From NCBI GenBank assembly GCA_022113835.1, contig JAILWY010000019.1, positions 5,914,001 through 5,978,000 of the forward strand: a stretch of DNA of 64,000 nt, read 5' to 3'. This document shows, piece by piece, positions 12,901 through 27,900 of the stretch. The DNA comes from Atopsyche davidsoni (lineage: Eukaryota; Arthropoda; Insecta; Trichoptera; Hydrobiosidae). Position 1 is the stretch's first letter, and each line of letters begins with the position of its first letter. Made by a program: the position numbers and the translations under genes. The notes under the pieces were generated by a model. That model was not told the DNA's origin and did no database searches. It was given only the letters and a program-made list of their open reading frames with translations.

Positions 12901-15900
12901 AAACCTTCTTGTTGAGATAAAGCCGTGGCAAATCATATCCGCAATTATGATTCCGCTTGCAAATATATCACAAACGCTAATTGCAAAGATCAAAGCTTTG
13001 TGCAGTTAAAAAATGACATGTTCCTTGAAAAGAGTAGTGATAACATTAAAAGATGTCGTAAAAAGGTGATAAGTGAACAAATACTTGGAATGACAAAGGC
13101 GAAGAGCCATAAAGTATAATTATCATTTTGTAAAGCATAAAAAAATGTCGGTATGTACTAATGACTAACTTCACATTAATTAATGTCATTTAATATTACT
13201 AGTGTCGGAAAAATATGAAAGATAATCGTATCAATGTTCATCACATTCACCTCAGTGTAGAAAATATCTTTAAATTGTGGGAGAGAAGAAGATAAATTAA
13301 GAAATAAATTTTAAAAAAAATTAAGACTGTTTTAATCTTCGTAGCTTTTCTAGTAATTTTATTTAATTATATGTAGCCATATACGAAAGAAATTAACATT
13401 AAGAGTTTGGAGTCTAAAGAGTAATTGTGATATTTATTTAGAAAGGACTTTGAAATTTTTTTGATCTGAATGAATTCTTTTCATTTGGTCTGTGGTCAGT
13501 AAATACCGTGTATGTAGGAATATATAAGAAGCTGCAGAACCTTTGAATTTCAATACGCCTTCTAGTTTCAGGGAATCGGGGGCTGACTATGAGGTTTGCT
13601 TTGTTAACTATTTGAGTCAGGATAGGTTGAGTACAAAATATATTATATTTATGTTTCTCCCGAAGAATTAAATTTCAAGTATATACTTAAGAGTGATAAA
13701 TAAAAAGTCAGTATGGTTATATTACCAACAATAACACAATATGATAAAAATAAAAAATTGCAAACTTATACAGTGTTATTACAAGAAAGTTCAAGTCGTC
13801 AGCCAAATTTAAAGTTAAAAATTTAAAAAAATACATTCGTAGCAAAACTGCAAAAGCCCAAATACAACAACATAAAGTAGACATTTTTACCTCTCGTTTC
13901 CCTTCAACTGTTCTTCGCCTTTGAACCATCCCACGTCGGCTATTTTGTACTGGCAGTTGAAGACGGCCGTAGCCTTCGGCGGTAACTGCAGATCTTCAGG
14001 CACTACTAACACCTCCGTCGTGGACTCGTCTAAAATGAACAACAAGAAAATAATAATCACATACATAAATATAAAGGAACTAGACTTATCGTAATGGCTT
14101 TCAGCGTCATAACATACTGAAATAAATAATAGAATAATAACTGTTCGTAAATCACGTGATATGATTAAATTAATCTGTATAATGAACAAGCATAAACAAG
14201 ACTTGCAATAAGAAACATTGTATTGGTACAATCATCTTCACATTAATATGTGCGACCTCTGTTCAATGTAGGACGATAGCATTCTTATAAAAAGTCAACA
14301 CTTCTTCAATTTTATAATACAACCTCTTCCTCGGACTCAAGCTCCCTTCAAGCTATTTCTACCTACTATATTTGTATACATTTGAAGGCAGAATCTGTAT
14401 TAGTATATAGGTGGATAAGAATTACAAAAGAATATTATTTATTTACCTTTAATGATTAGAACAAATCGATCTTTGCTTCTCATAGTTTCTCCATCCAAAT
14501 GTACGCTGCACCTGCAAGATTAAATAAATATTTAATAAATTCAATAATAATATTCAATATATTCATGGTAAATATAAGTCCTTTTGTTACATTTTTTAAG
14601 AATAATATTTATATTGTATAATACACAAGACCGATATTACGGTTTATAATTACGAGTACATGGATAATATTTTAAAAACTTGTACGAATTTATCGAACTA
14701 AAGTTTTTATAATAAATAATTCACAAAGTCTTTAAGCAGACTATGTTTTTTTATATACATATAATACTTTGATAGTTTTAAGGTTTCCACATATGCTGAC
14801 AATTGAAATTGAATGGAAGATATCTTCGTTCTTTATACAATATGAAAAAAATTAAGCAAAACAATAAAATATTTAAATAGCAAGTCGATGAGGCTATCAT
14901 TGGCATTTGAATCACCCTTATCGTCAAGTTAAGTGTTCAAGCACTGGCCTGAAGGTGCATGTATTTTGAGCACCTGATTTCCAGAAGAGGCAGCAGTAGA
15001 AAATGATACTGATGCTAAAATAATTATTATTACCTGTAGACTCCATTGTATTCGGAAGTTGCATTATTGATGACCAGTCGATTCTTCTTAATTTCGACGC
15101 GATTCGGCTTGTTTGTCAACTTCTCCGTGTTTCTGCAAACAAAACATAACATGAATAGTCTTGTTTGTCAACTCAAAGAGCAGGAGATATTCATATTCAG
15201 ACAATTTGATGAGATTTTGATTGATATTCTAAAAATTTGTGTTGATATATTTTTTTATTAAAAACGTACGCTGAAGACGTTTTCAGTCAGATAAACTTAA
15301 TGCGCAATGCCAACGATTCTGCAATGTAATATCCATTGAAATTTCTTCCGAAAACATCCAGTTTATGAGTAGACGGAAACACATTTGAAACGTTGCCATG
15401 AGCTTTATATCTTTAAACCTAAATATCAAATGGAATGACTCTGTGGTCTATTGCTCAGTGCTAGTGGATTTCCAAGCTCCCACGCCTCAAGATGCCGGTG
15501 ACTTAATCTCACTATAGACTTTCTGTACAAACTATAGTAAGTGTATAAAAGCTTATAATTAATTTGAATTATAAGGCTATATGGTAAAGATATTTACCTG
15601 AACCAGTAGTATTGGATGTCTCCGCTCCCCACATTAGAAGCGCAGATCATCGTGATGTTAGTGCCGTATTTGATATCGGTCACGTTCTCTGGCTGCTCCA
15701 GCTCCATCACGGGGCTCTCTAGCCCTGGAATAATAGAAACCATTTTTGAGTCTTGAAGACCCGTCATTAAAGCCAACACAAATAAAACCACAATCAGCAA
15801 ATGCAACACTTAAAACATAATATAGCGCTTATTATACTATTATAGTACGCAATCAGCTTTTCTACTCTACACGTGTTTTAAAGGAATTATCATTTGTACA

Positions 15901-18900
15901 TTTATAAAAAAGAATTGACAAAATCTCTAATTGATACTTTTTACATAGCATTGCAAAATATTTACTATGAGTATAACATTTTACCTCAAGTACAATTTTC
16001 AACATGAGTATACTGACTTAAATATATTTTTTTATTACCTGTCTGGGTTAAAAATAGCAAAATTATTTTAATATTATACGTGAATATTATATAAATATAT
16101 TAAATATTTTTTGCAGTAAGGTTTAACCCTTAATTGCATGATTTTTTTATTTTTCCGAGAAAAAATCGAAGAGTTAGGAAATTATGTGTTAATTTAAGGA
16201 AAAATATTTTGTATATTTTTCATATGTTTAATAAGAAAAACTGAGTAAAATAAAACTGAAAATAACCATATCTCATAAATAAAAAAACCAAATAATTTTA
16301 ATTGATTGTGAAAATAACTTACTTTGAATTTTAAATATATTTTTGAAGTAGAAAAAATATCTCCAATAATCGCCAAAAGTTGGCCAATGTCATCCTCTAA
16401 TACGGTTTGTGTCTATTCTAGGGCTGTTAGGGGTAAAAAGTTGATTTAAATTAGTTAGACAGGTCCAACATAACGGTCACAAAGCGAAATGGTTGATCCT
16501 ATAAGTTTTTACGGGGTTTAAAAAAAAGGTTGTATTGTTTGTTACCGATCTGTCATTATATGCAGAAAGATCAAAAGCAAATTTACGACAGCGCTCACGC
16601 AAAATCTCTTATATGTGTACAAAATAATATAAACGTAAATATTATAAAACAAGAAGATCTGTTATTGTACGATTTAACGACGGAACAATTAAAATAAATA
16701 TGTAATCATATATCTGGTCTATTCATGATAGTTTTATTTATAGATGAAGCACAACACAAGGATCCATTACAATTTAATTCGTTTTCACCATCAATAGACA
16801 CATTACCGACACCCTTACGGGATATAAACCCTAAAGTACACAACTATTAAGTCTGTGACTAAGTTATTAAAATCTTCAAATTATGTTTTTCTTAAAATTT
16901 ATAAGCATATATTAGCCTTTGAACGTTTTCCCGTAAAAGACGAAAGAGCTCATTCCTTATTGTTATTTAAATATGATCTAATAATTTTATTAATTTATTG
17001 CTTTTATTTAAATTTGCACGCATACATTAGCCGTTAAAAGACTTCTCTTAACAAGACCGAAGAAGACCTTGAAAGGCGAAAACGCCCAACTTACCTATTC
17101 ATTGCATGCTATTCATGCTTTACATGAATTTTTTTTTCAGAGCTCGGGCAGGATTCGAACCTGCACTTCCATATATCGTGACAACTGTGGCCGTAACTGA
17201 TGCAAATCATCACAATGACGCTATTAAAGTACAGTTAAACAAAATGAGATGGTTTTGGTTATTGGTGAACTGCTTGAAGTTTTCAGTTCACCGACATTTC
17301 AGAATCCTTTAATTTTAAATTCATGAAAAAGATCCCAGCACGGATACTTCAAACCAACTCAAAGCCCAAAAGCCAAAATCGTCTAATAAAAATGACTGCG
17401 AAATAAATACAAAACACACTTCGTACACCTGCAGGCAACCTTTTTACTTATATTCATCTAATTTCTCTAGAGATAATGACAATCTCAGTGTATTGATGAA
17501 GTACTTGCGTTACTTTATTATTTCGTGATCAAAGCCGGAGCGACGAAGCCGATCGCGGACAATGAAAAGCGATATTCCAGCGAAGCACACAAAACAAACC
17601 CGCTCTTTAAACAAGCCATTAAAACCCCACTCGCTGTCTTGCCAATTATTTCAGGCAGAGGAACTAAACGTCTCAAATAATTGCTATGTAGATTTGCAAT
17701 CGAACTGAAAGCACCCGATTCGATGCCCGCTATCGATATCAAAGGGAAAACCGCGCGTAACAAGTAATTGCGAGCCTTTGACGCGAAAGGAATATTTGTG
17801 GGACAATTACTTCTTTCTTCGCCGTGACTTCGCCCTGTCGTGCTCGACATTATTACACATGATAAGGATTGAATATTAAAGTTATATCACTGTGATAGCA
17901 GTTTACGACTCACGGTATCCAGACACTTGTATTCAAAAGAATCAAATGTCTTGCACATGGTATACATTGTAATGCAATAATATTGTAAAAATTCAATTCG
18001 AAAGGCACTACTGTTTACTTTGAGTTTCAAAATGTTTATAAAACTCTTATTTTTATACCGGGCTCCACTCTTCTCTAAGCGCTGGTTAAATTGAGCTTTT
18101 ACTACATTGTTGATGCCTGTAGCTATACTGCCCGTTTAGAGCAGAAATTCATTATAGGTTTCATACAAAAAAAAACCCACGGTTAATTCTCTACGGTCTA
18201 CGGTATTATCTTCCCTTCGAACCTGTAGACAATTCACAGCTTGCAGCAATTGAAAAACTACACGACCAAGCGACACAACGATCGGACCTGCCTGGCCGAG
18301 ACGTCATTTATAAAATATAGACCGCGGTATCAGTACCCACGATTAGAATTGATATAAAACAATTGCGAGCAAACGGGAGCCATTATCTCACGCTACATCA
18401 AGGAGCTGAACGATATTTGCAATTGAATAGCCAATTTTAAATTACAGCCGCGCCAGAAGGGGCGACAAAAAGAGGATGCATCCAATTATCGTAGCGGTGC
18501 ATATGAAATTGCATTGGAAATTGCACTAGAGACTAATCCATCCTGTGCGCCCGTCAGTTACAATAAAGGGACGCGGCACACCGACCGGTCACACACTCAA
18601 GGGTGGTCGTTTTTCCACGGTCTCGTTTAACAAATCAAATGCCATTGCACTCGCGCGATATAGGAGCGTACGCAATCTGGACGCATTAAGCTGTCCACCT
18701 CGCTTGCACGATGCACTTTGCACTTAATGATATAATAGGTCAGATGATCTCGGGTACTGCGCTGCTGTGTGATTTGGACTCTTCGGACGTCTCAGAGAAA
18801 CCCCTCGAGAACGTCGGAAGATACAAATCAACAAAGAAGCTCTTCTGAATGGTCACTCAGATTCTAAGGCCAAAATGTGCACCATTCATACTGTGCCATA

Positions 18901-21900
18901 ACATTTTACAAATTAATAATTATTTGATATATGGTACTAATAACACGCATCCTTTATACTTTAAACGTTTTTCAATTCAATAATCAACAATCATAATTCA
19001 ACATATGATACATATAAGACATGATATTTGATGCAGACATCGTCTTTTTTTATGTCTCAGAGCCAAAATCAATCATACTGATACAGTCGTAGACCCAATA
19101 ATCAGATTCTCACAGCTTTGGTCTACGAGCATCGATATTCTGAGCTCATCGATATTTCTCTAAAACCGATAACTTAGGCTGAATCTTCTTTCTTTGCATC
19201 TGACGGATACGGGATATAACCCAAGACTCACTCGCCTCATACAATTTAAATTTTCAATGTGTATTGATACGCTGAGTGCTGCAGATCGGATGATAGCGGC
19301 ACTTTAAATCGAATATATATATTTGAGTCTATCCTAACCCTCAAAGACCGAAGCGACTTATTTTGTATAATGTGGATACGGACATCGACTCGCAGCGTAC
19401 ATTTTCAAAATTTTAATGTGTATTGATACGCTGCAGAGCAGATGATATCAGCACTTTAAATCGACAATATATATTTGTGACTATCCTAACCTTCGGAGAC
19501 AAAAGCGAATTATTTTGTATAAGGTGGATACGGACATGGCCCCAACCCTCACTCGCAGCATACATTTACAAAATTTTAAAAGTGTATTGATACGCTAAGC
19601 GCTGCAGAGCGGAAAAACACGTCATAGAAAATCGGAGAATATGTATTTTCTATTTGCACATGCTGGGTAAATAGTCCGCCGCAGAAGCCGTCGCTTTTAA
19701 CCCCTCGGAGCCCGAATCGAGCCCCATTGTATCGCGGGACAATATAAAAAACACAGTGAGCCGGCGCGACTCGGAAAACATCCTCCCACACAATAGTTCG
19801 CGACTGCAATATAAATGCAGATAGGAGTTCGGGCCACTGAATAGAGCCAGTGCTCCCCAACCCCTGTTCGCAGAGGTTTCCATCACCCAATAAAAAAAAA
19901 ACGTCGTTTTAAACGACGAAAGCTTAATTCAATATAATGTATGAAGACTTCAAAACTTAATAGGCGGGTGAACAGTGAATAATTTCGCAAATGAATAATC
20001 ACATAAAATATGCACATTCAAATCATCACCAGCCCGACGTGTGGCAGTATCCATGCCCGAACAGCGCGTTATATAAAAACAGATGGCATTTATTATCTCC
20101 AACTTTCAAAAGAGCGCGCATTCGCAAATAATCACTAACTCGGCGGCGATCTGGGTTCCACTTCACGACCATAAAAATCTTACCGACCAAAAAAGCGTGT
20201 AGTGCTGATTTTTTTCAACTTATAACCTGCAAATTTCAAAAGCTCGCATTCGAGTGCAGCTTCGCAAATATTTCAAATTATCTACGTCTAATAAAACCTA
20301 CGCGTTTAGAGTCCATCGGGCGAATCCGCTTATACCTGCAAAATTATCTAGGTGCCGTTTCGCGATCGTTGGGCGGGGAGGGGCGACATGTGGTGACCGA
20401 CCGTCGCTGCTCCGCGAGATCCCACTATTGATGCCCGATCGGCGTGCATCGTGTATTATTTCACAAATTGAAAAATAAATAAAATAAAACAAAAAAATGA
20501 GCCCCGGGACCGCAATGGCCCGTCCGCTCCGCGGTTCGTCACAGCTTTTGAGGCCGCGCCGCAGCGTCGCAGTTGTTTTTCAGACGACTTTTTGCATTCT
20601 TCCCCACCCCGCGGCGGTATTTTTAGTCCAAATTTTCGCACAGCTTCAATTTGGAAATGCAGTCGGATCAAAGGTTGCGCCGGCACAAAGGCGTGCCGTG
20701 CTACAAGTACGTTTTTTTTTCTCAACTCGGTTCGGTCGCACCCTGCGAAAATCCACCCAAAAAGTGAAAGAATAAATGATCCTGCGTTATGGTAGTCAGT
20801 GTTTTCGGGGTTTTTTTTATTCTGTGTATTTTCGCAAATTTGTATCGATTCATGTTTATTTACAAGCAATAGATATCTGAATCACAAGGCGTGCGCAATT
20901 TTCAATGAGACAAGAGGCAAGTGCAGCTATATCCGACAAACTACTAAATCTTTTTTATTTACTAAATGACTTCCAAACATAGATAATCTAAACGCAGAGT
21001 TTATAAAACGATAGACAAGTGAGCTAGCATTCCGTTTACGCAACCGACTGCTTATATATTTGACACGTTTTATTTTACACAAGTCTCGAGTACCGGAGAC
21101 GGGCAAACGCAGATAATTTATATAAAGAGTCAATTACTTACTATGATTCGTAAGGATCAGGAGTCAAATAAGAGAGACAAGAGAACAAGCATCCTTTAAA
21201 GCGATCAAAGTCAAATGCGGCACTTCTCATCTGCGACATGTTTGTTGTTTTATTTTTAACACAAACTTTTACGAGCGGGAGCCATCCAAATTCAAAGAAC
21301 CTGAATAAAATACAACTACTATATACCACAACACATGCTAAAGGCGGAATGGCGAGCAAAGCATTTTTCAATAATCAGAAACATAAAAAAGCAATTTCAT
21401 ATTTTACACGTGAGCCCGGCGCGCTATATAATCTTAAGTCAGATAAGCAGCCAATTAAATTATCACTGTCCATTGATCAATGAAACTCGAGACGCAGGCG
21501 AATACAAAAGCGACCATCGGTAAGATCACGCAAAACAATATCGAAGCATTTTTTTTTTCATACCGGCAAATTGAAAGCACACACATTTGTAACGATAGCT
21601 ACCGGCGTTCTGATATCTATTTAATGTCGCCCCGGTTAATCAGCGGCGTGACGCGCTACTCGGCAGGTTTGTTGCCCCCTGACCTCTACAGGGGCGGACG
21701 TCACGGGGGGGGAGAGATCCATTATCCTTTCAGGATCTACAATTAAGGTGCAGGCGAAATTCGCGACGCCCAAACAGTCATAGCCGGCGCCAATACTCGC
21801 GTCGCGACGCCAAATACGTAGTGTTTATAATCGTGATGCCGAGCTTATGACTATTAGTGTCGGGATCGAATCGGAATAATGCTACCTTTACCCAAAATTT

Positions 21901-24900
21901 ACCAAAAAAAAAATACTAGGTATCAAGAGATTTTCCTCGTCGATATATGTGCCTTGAAAATCAAAGCGCAATATTTAATTTTAATAGGCTGATGTACGCC
22001 ATTTCATCATACAATTGAAATAACAAAACCAAGTTTATATTTTTAATTTTGTTTAAATTAAACAAACTGATTTACCTGTGAGCGGCATCGCAACTGATTG
22101 CTTTGAACTACTTGTTTACGATTTTTCGCTTAGTCAATGCTTATTCCTTGATTTGTCATCGTGACTCGGTTTATATGGGACCAGCTTTAGCGATGTGTAC
22201 ACGAGAGTGAACCGGAAGTCTTTCTTCAATGGATCGCCGCACCATTAACGTCTCAACAATTTGTTTCGTAGTTATTTATCGCCGCGGAGAAGGCAGGAGG
22301 TGAAGAAGCTGAAAGACGCATCAACAAACATAAACAGTATACAGCGTGAGCCCAACAAACACGTCATAACTGTGGAAGGATCTGAAATCTGGCGTCCGTA
22401 CGCGCACAGATTACTCGACGAAAGATGGACACCATGTATACACAGTGTTCTTTGAACTTTTTTCATGAGTTTCTGTATACACAACACTATGGAGTGCTTT
22501 CCGATGAATGATAAACAGCTGTAGCGCACGGTGGATCATTAAGCTAGGCTTACAGTTCTAGTTTCTATGTTTGGACTATGAAAAAGGAACGGAGCAGCAC
22601 GAATGTTGGCAGCAGCCAAAGAAGCAGCCGCACCATTTGATATAATGATACGAAAATTCACATCATACTTCTAGATATGCGTATGAGTGTGATATTCTTA
22701 CAATCCTCATATGTATAAAATATTAATATAAATAATATATCGGTGATAATTAAAAAAATGACAAAGTTGCTTGATTACGAAAAAATCCGACCGCGTAGTT
22801 TCAGATACTTCATATTTTAGTCATTTTTACACTATTCATATTTCGGTTTCCACTGTTCTCGAAAGACTCTTAATATATTCATGAAAAACTTCTGACCTCG
22901 TAAGAATACATACGGCTACGAGATTATGATCATTCGGCGTGGGCTTTCGCATTTCAGTGCCTTCAACATCCTGAAAAAGGTGGGAAAACCATTATTTTTT
23001 TTTTGTTGTCCAAACGTGGAGGAGTATCGCAAATGAAGCAAATATGCCGTGGATGAGAGTGAGAATTCTTCAGTCTCCGTCGCCCCGGCAGCGTATCGAT
23101 GCGCGGATGACTGGCGGATCCCCGGCTGTTCCGGGCCGGGAGCGCAGAGGCGCGCGTCGCTAGGCGACGGGGGTCGTAAAGTTTTACGAGCGGGGGTCGA
23201 CAACCGGGGCGCCCCGCCGCCACTGTCCGCCGCCGCCTCCCCCCGCCGTCCCTGGCCCTCGCCCCTGGCCCCCGCCGGCTCCCCCCGCCGCCCCTGTCCC
23301 TCGCCCCCCGCGCCGTCTCCCTCGCCCCTCGTCCCCCCGCACTCAAATCACTACAGTATCAATCCGACGGCGTTTTGTGCGCGACAACTGCATAAATATA
23401 ATATTACTAATATGATTAGGCACGTTTGTTCACACATAGAAGATGATTGAAAGAAATTCTCAGAAAAATATCAACCCACATCCCCAGGTGTACTGACCGT
23501 TGTACTAACGAACCACATCCATTAATCGAGAATTTTTAACAATCTACATATGAGCCAATGTGCACAGGCCAACCAATATTGAGTGATTTGCAAGCACTGG
23601 ACTTTTTAAACAAAGTAACAAGTGAAGCGATTTTAATCCCATCTGGATATTATTTTTAAAATCTATTAATTTAGCCAAGACGCGCACCATCATATGCGTA
23701 TGTCTATTTTTTTTAAATTTATTACCCATTACGGGTTTATTATATTATTACTAATATGATTAGGCAGATTAGTTCTCACATAGAAGATGATTCAAAGAAA
23801 TTCTCAGCAAAATATCAACCCACATCCTCAGGTTTACATGGCCGGTGTACTGACCGTTGTACTAACGAACCACATCCTTTAATCGAGACTTTTTAACAAC
23901 CATACTCTACATGTGAACCAATGTGCCTAAGCCAACCAATATCATGTGTGAACTAATGTGCAATATTTTTGACAGAGAGTACTTGGTGGAATTCCATTTT
24001 AATATTTTTGAGTAAAATACTTGAGTGATTTTCCACATGTTCGTTTTTCACTTTCACGTTGGCATTATCAAACCTCTCTCTTTGATAATGCCAACGTGAA
24101 AGGTTGGCGAAACCGGTCACAAATAAAAACGAACATGTGGAAAATCACTCAAGTATTTTAATCAAAATTATTTGAACTAATGTGCCTAATCATATTAGTA
24201 ATAATATAATAAACCCATAATGGATAATTAATACGCACTTGATTGACGCTTAATCCAAAAAATAGACACACATAAATATAATAGCCAACAATACAAAAGG
24301 TTTATAAACTATATTACACAAAACTATAATATACAGCTTTACGCGACCCCGTTTCACTATAACGCGAATTTCATATTCAAGAATGTTTATGAACAGTAAT
24401 AAAAAACATAACTTAACAGTTAAAAACAGCATTGGGTGTTATGAACGTATTTTACAAACGTAAAAGAAACGCTACCCAAATGACAAAATATGTATTTTTC
24501 ACTAAAAATAATATGTAATACTGCATTAAGTGATTGATACAAATGATTCGTATTTTTTTATATTAAGTTTAAACTATGTATGTATGTTTAATCGTAAACC
24601 CCGATATACCCGAATTTCACTTAACGCGATTTTTTCCGGAACGTATCCCTCGCGTAAAGCGGGGTATTATTACTGTATATAAAAATCTTCGATTTTTGTG
24701 GTAGCCTCACGTCTCAACTGCGTCGCAAATAAAAACTATTTCGAAAAATATTGCTTTATTTACGAATCAATTATCTAAAACATGATCTATCATGAACATG
24801 ATCTAAACATGATTATCTAAAACATGATAAACAGCTTAATCACAATTTTTCTATTTAACAGCCGAAAAACATACTAAACACCGTTACAGTTATATCATAC

Positions 24901-27900
24901 CGTCACTCCATATTTTTAGGAGTAAATGATCAAGCTTTAAAAAAGTACTGAATTAATTAAATAAACGATACAAAAAAAATAGAGATGAATTTAATCTGCA
25001 GATATAAAAAAAAAATCCAGGAAAACGGCTTTGTTTTTGCAAAAAAAATGAAAATGTTTGCAGGGGTGAAATCAATTAGACCGGTGCGGCCCAACGGTCC
25101 GAATTATAACGAGTCATATTCCGTAATTATAGCATCGAACGGCTCTTCCGGCAGACAGGGCGATTTTCCAATAGTCTGTTGGAGACTGGACATGTACTGG
25201 AATCACTCTGCGTGAATTATTCTCAGGTCGGAGACCTGTCAAAAGTTTTCTGTTTTCCATTAGCGCAATCCGCCAGTCTCAAGTCGAAGTTACTCAACTA
25301 CGGCTTGAGACTGGACGCGCGCCCTGATTAGTCGCCACTCAAGTCGCAGCCAGGAAAATGCATTTGAGATGATAGCTCCACCAGCATCCGGTGTTTGTCA
25401 AAACTGCACCGTGAGAGGTGCTCAGATTTGCGTTCATTCATATTTACTAAGTATATCATTATCACGAACGAGGTCCTACCTGAACAAACTGAACGAGGAG
25501 TCCGAACACCCACGTATTATTATATATTGCATAAAATCTAAGCAAAACTAATTAGACAATGGATATTATTTTATATGTTATAAACGAGTCGCGCCAGTAT
25601 TGCGCAAGCTAAATTTTAATACCTATGATATCTAAAATCTCGTTTAGAAAAAATATTTCAACCACGCAACACAGTAACTGTAACATTATCGCAAATTATT
25701 TCAAAACGAACGTAATTACGCAAGTGTGAAAAAGAGATGATCTGCGGAAATGCGCCCAGAGCCCAAGCCTGCTACCCTTCTATAATCTCCGTTACACCAT
25801 CTGGCCATCAGGGACAGGAACGCCGCTGGTCTGCCAGACCTCTTAACATCCGCCCGGCGCGGATTACCAGCCAGCTCATTCTGCCGATTTTTATTGACTT
25901 AACTAGGCCGACATCCTGGTGCATGATGCTGCACATCACAGACCTCACCGTCGAAGCCACTCATTTTCATGTCGACGTCTTTTAGCTTTCATACACGCGA
26001 CGCAAGATATAATATTCAAAGGCGTCAAAGCGGGTTTACCACTACTGTATATTTTACAAGAATCGTAGATCTTTTAGTGCTTTCATACATTTTTTATCAA
26101 AATTTACTCCGGAGCGATGCATAATATATTCTGAGTGACAATTTACATGATTTCCTCTTAAACGCTTATTTTATATTCACGTGATAAGACGTTCGAATCA
26201 GATTTCGACTTCCACCGCGTGATGAAAATAGCAATTCAAGCTCGGGATTCTAATTTAACATGCCGATCTGAAAGCACCCGCTCATTTCTGCTCGTGTCAT
26301 AATCATTTGACACCCAACTGGGGTAATTAGAGTAGTCGCTAGTACGGTTCCCTCAGATAATTTCTTTTTTAGGGGAGGTAAGTAATTAAAAAAAATATGT
26401 CCTCCTATGTAAAATCAACCCCACTGAAATGAATAGAACCTCACGCGCGGGGGATGGTTCAGGGTGCAAGTGCACAAACAAGAGTTTTCACGTCTGAATG
26501 ATACAAGAAGCATTACTGATTAAAATTTAATTTAAAAGATCACTTTGGGAGAATCAGAAAATGTGATTTTAGATTTATACTTTTATATAAAAATTGATAG
26601 CAATGCAAGCTATAAAACTTGATTCATTAAATACTTCATTTTAAAACACGTTACAAGCTTTATTCGATTAAATAAAATTGTATTAAATAGGCATAGTCTC
26701 GAATGCAACTTCATTACTTTTCGTGTGCTAACGTTTTAATTGAACATATAATATTAAACTGAAAATACGCCACATGTATGCAATAAAAACCTTTGATATA
26801 AAAATAAAAATTGATAACATCTAAATTTCAAAATCAATCATAATTAATAAGCGAAATAAAGTTTTATCCGAATACTCGATCAGGCAGACGTTGTTCAATT
26901 TAATCAGACACTCAGAACGAGGACTTTATATCAGTACAGTAAAAAGCGACACTTGATTAAATCATATTCGTTTGGCCGCTGCGACCCTTGCACGGGTCGA
27001 GAATTAAGCTCACTTTATGCATCCGTGCAACCGATGCACCTACTGCACATGAACATTTGACGACTTGCAAACACACACGTCTTTATTGAGTTTGAAATAC
27101 GAAATTTCAATTCAAGTCCTGAGTAGAATAGAACTGTTTATTACCGATGAATATTAAATATTTTAAAATATATATTCACGCAGTTATATATTATACAGGT
27201 ATGACAATAGCCTGCATTTTTCGCGGGATCCAAACAAATAAATGACTATTTATATTCACAGCCAATTTCCAATATGCTGCGTGTCTTTATTAGATTAGAT
27301 CTCTATCCCAGAGCGTAAAATATATATATATATATATCTCAAAAAAAACGTTCATATTTAAAAATTCCTGCGTGCCAAACGAATTCGTGCTTTTCGGGTG
27401 TTTTAAATTATTCCATTATGAATATGGCGGAGCGAGGAGAAATAATAATAATAAAAAAAAAAAAAACACCTGAGATAAAGAAATAGAATTCTAAGTAAGT
27501 TAAGCCGTCGGGCGAATCGAACCGGCGGGTTCGGCTGGGCAACCGGAAACCGGAAACCGGTAACCCGTGACCCCTCCGCAACGGCCCGCGACACCCGAAC
27601 CCATTAAGGACGTGCCGCGCCTGCGAAACCGCCCAGAGCCTCATCTCTTCAGGATCTAGTCGCCATCTGCGATTATCTAAGAGATCATATTTTAAAACTA
27701 TGAAGAAAAAAAAAAAATAAATAAAAAAATTGCATAACGACCCTGACAACTTTCCAAGATACGCACACTAGAAAAAAACCTTTTTATTAAAAAAAACTAT
27801 TAGATGTTAGCGACTAGCGGGTACGACCTAAAGCCTCGGACGCAGAAGTTATTTTATTCCCAATACTCGGTGCTACGATCTAGCTGTGGCTTAGCGAAAA

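Noticed and set aside
20456..20869. 137-codon minus-strand frame
   Set aside because: Lies across a GC-rich patch with open frames on the other strand; composition not protein-like and no family seen.
23049..23450. 133-codon plus-strand frame and the overlapping minus frame
   Set aside because: Pro/Ser/Arg low complexity produced by GC-rich DNA; both strands are open, as expected by chance.
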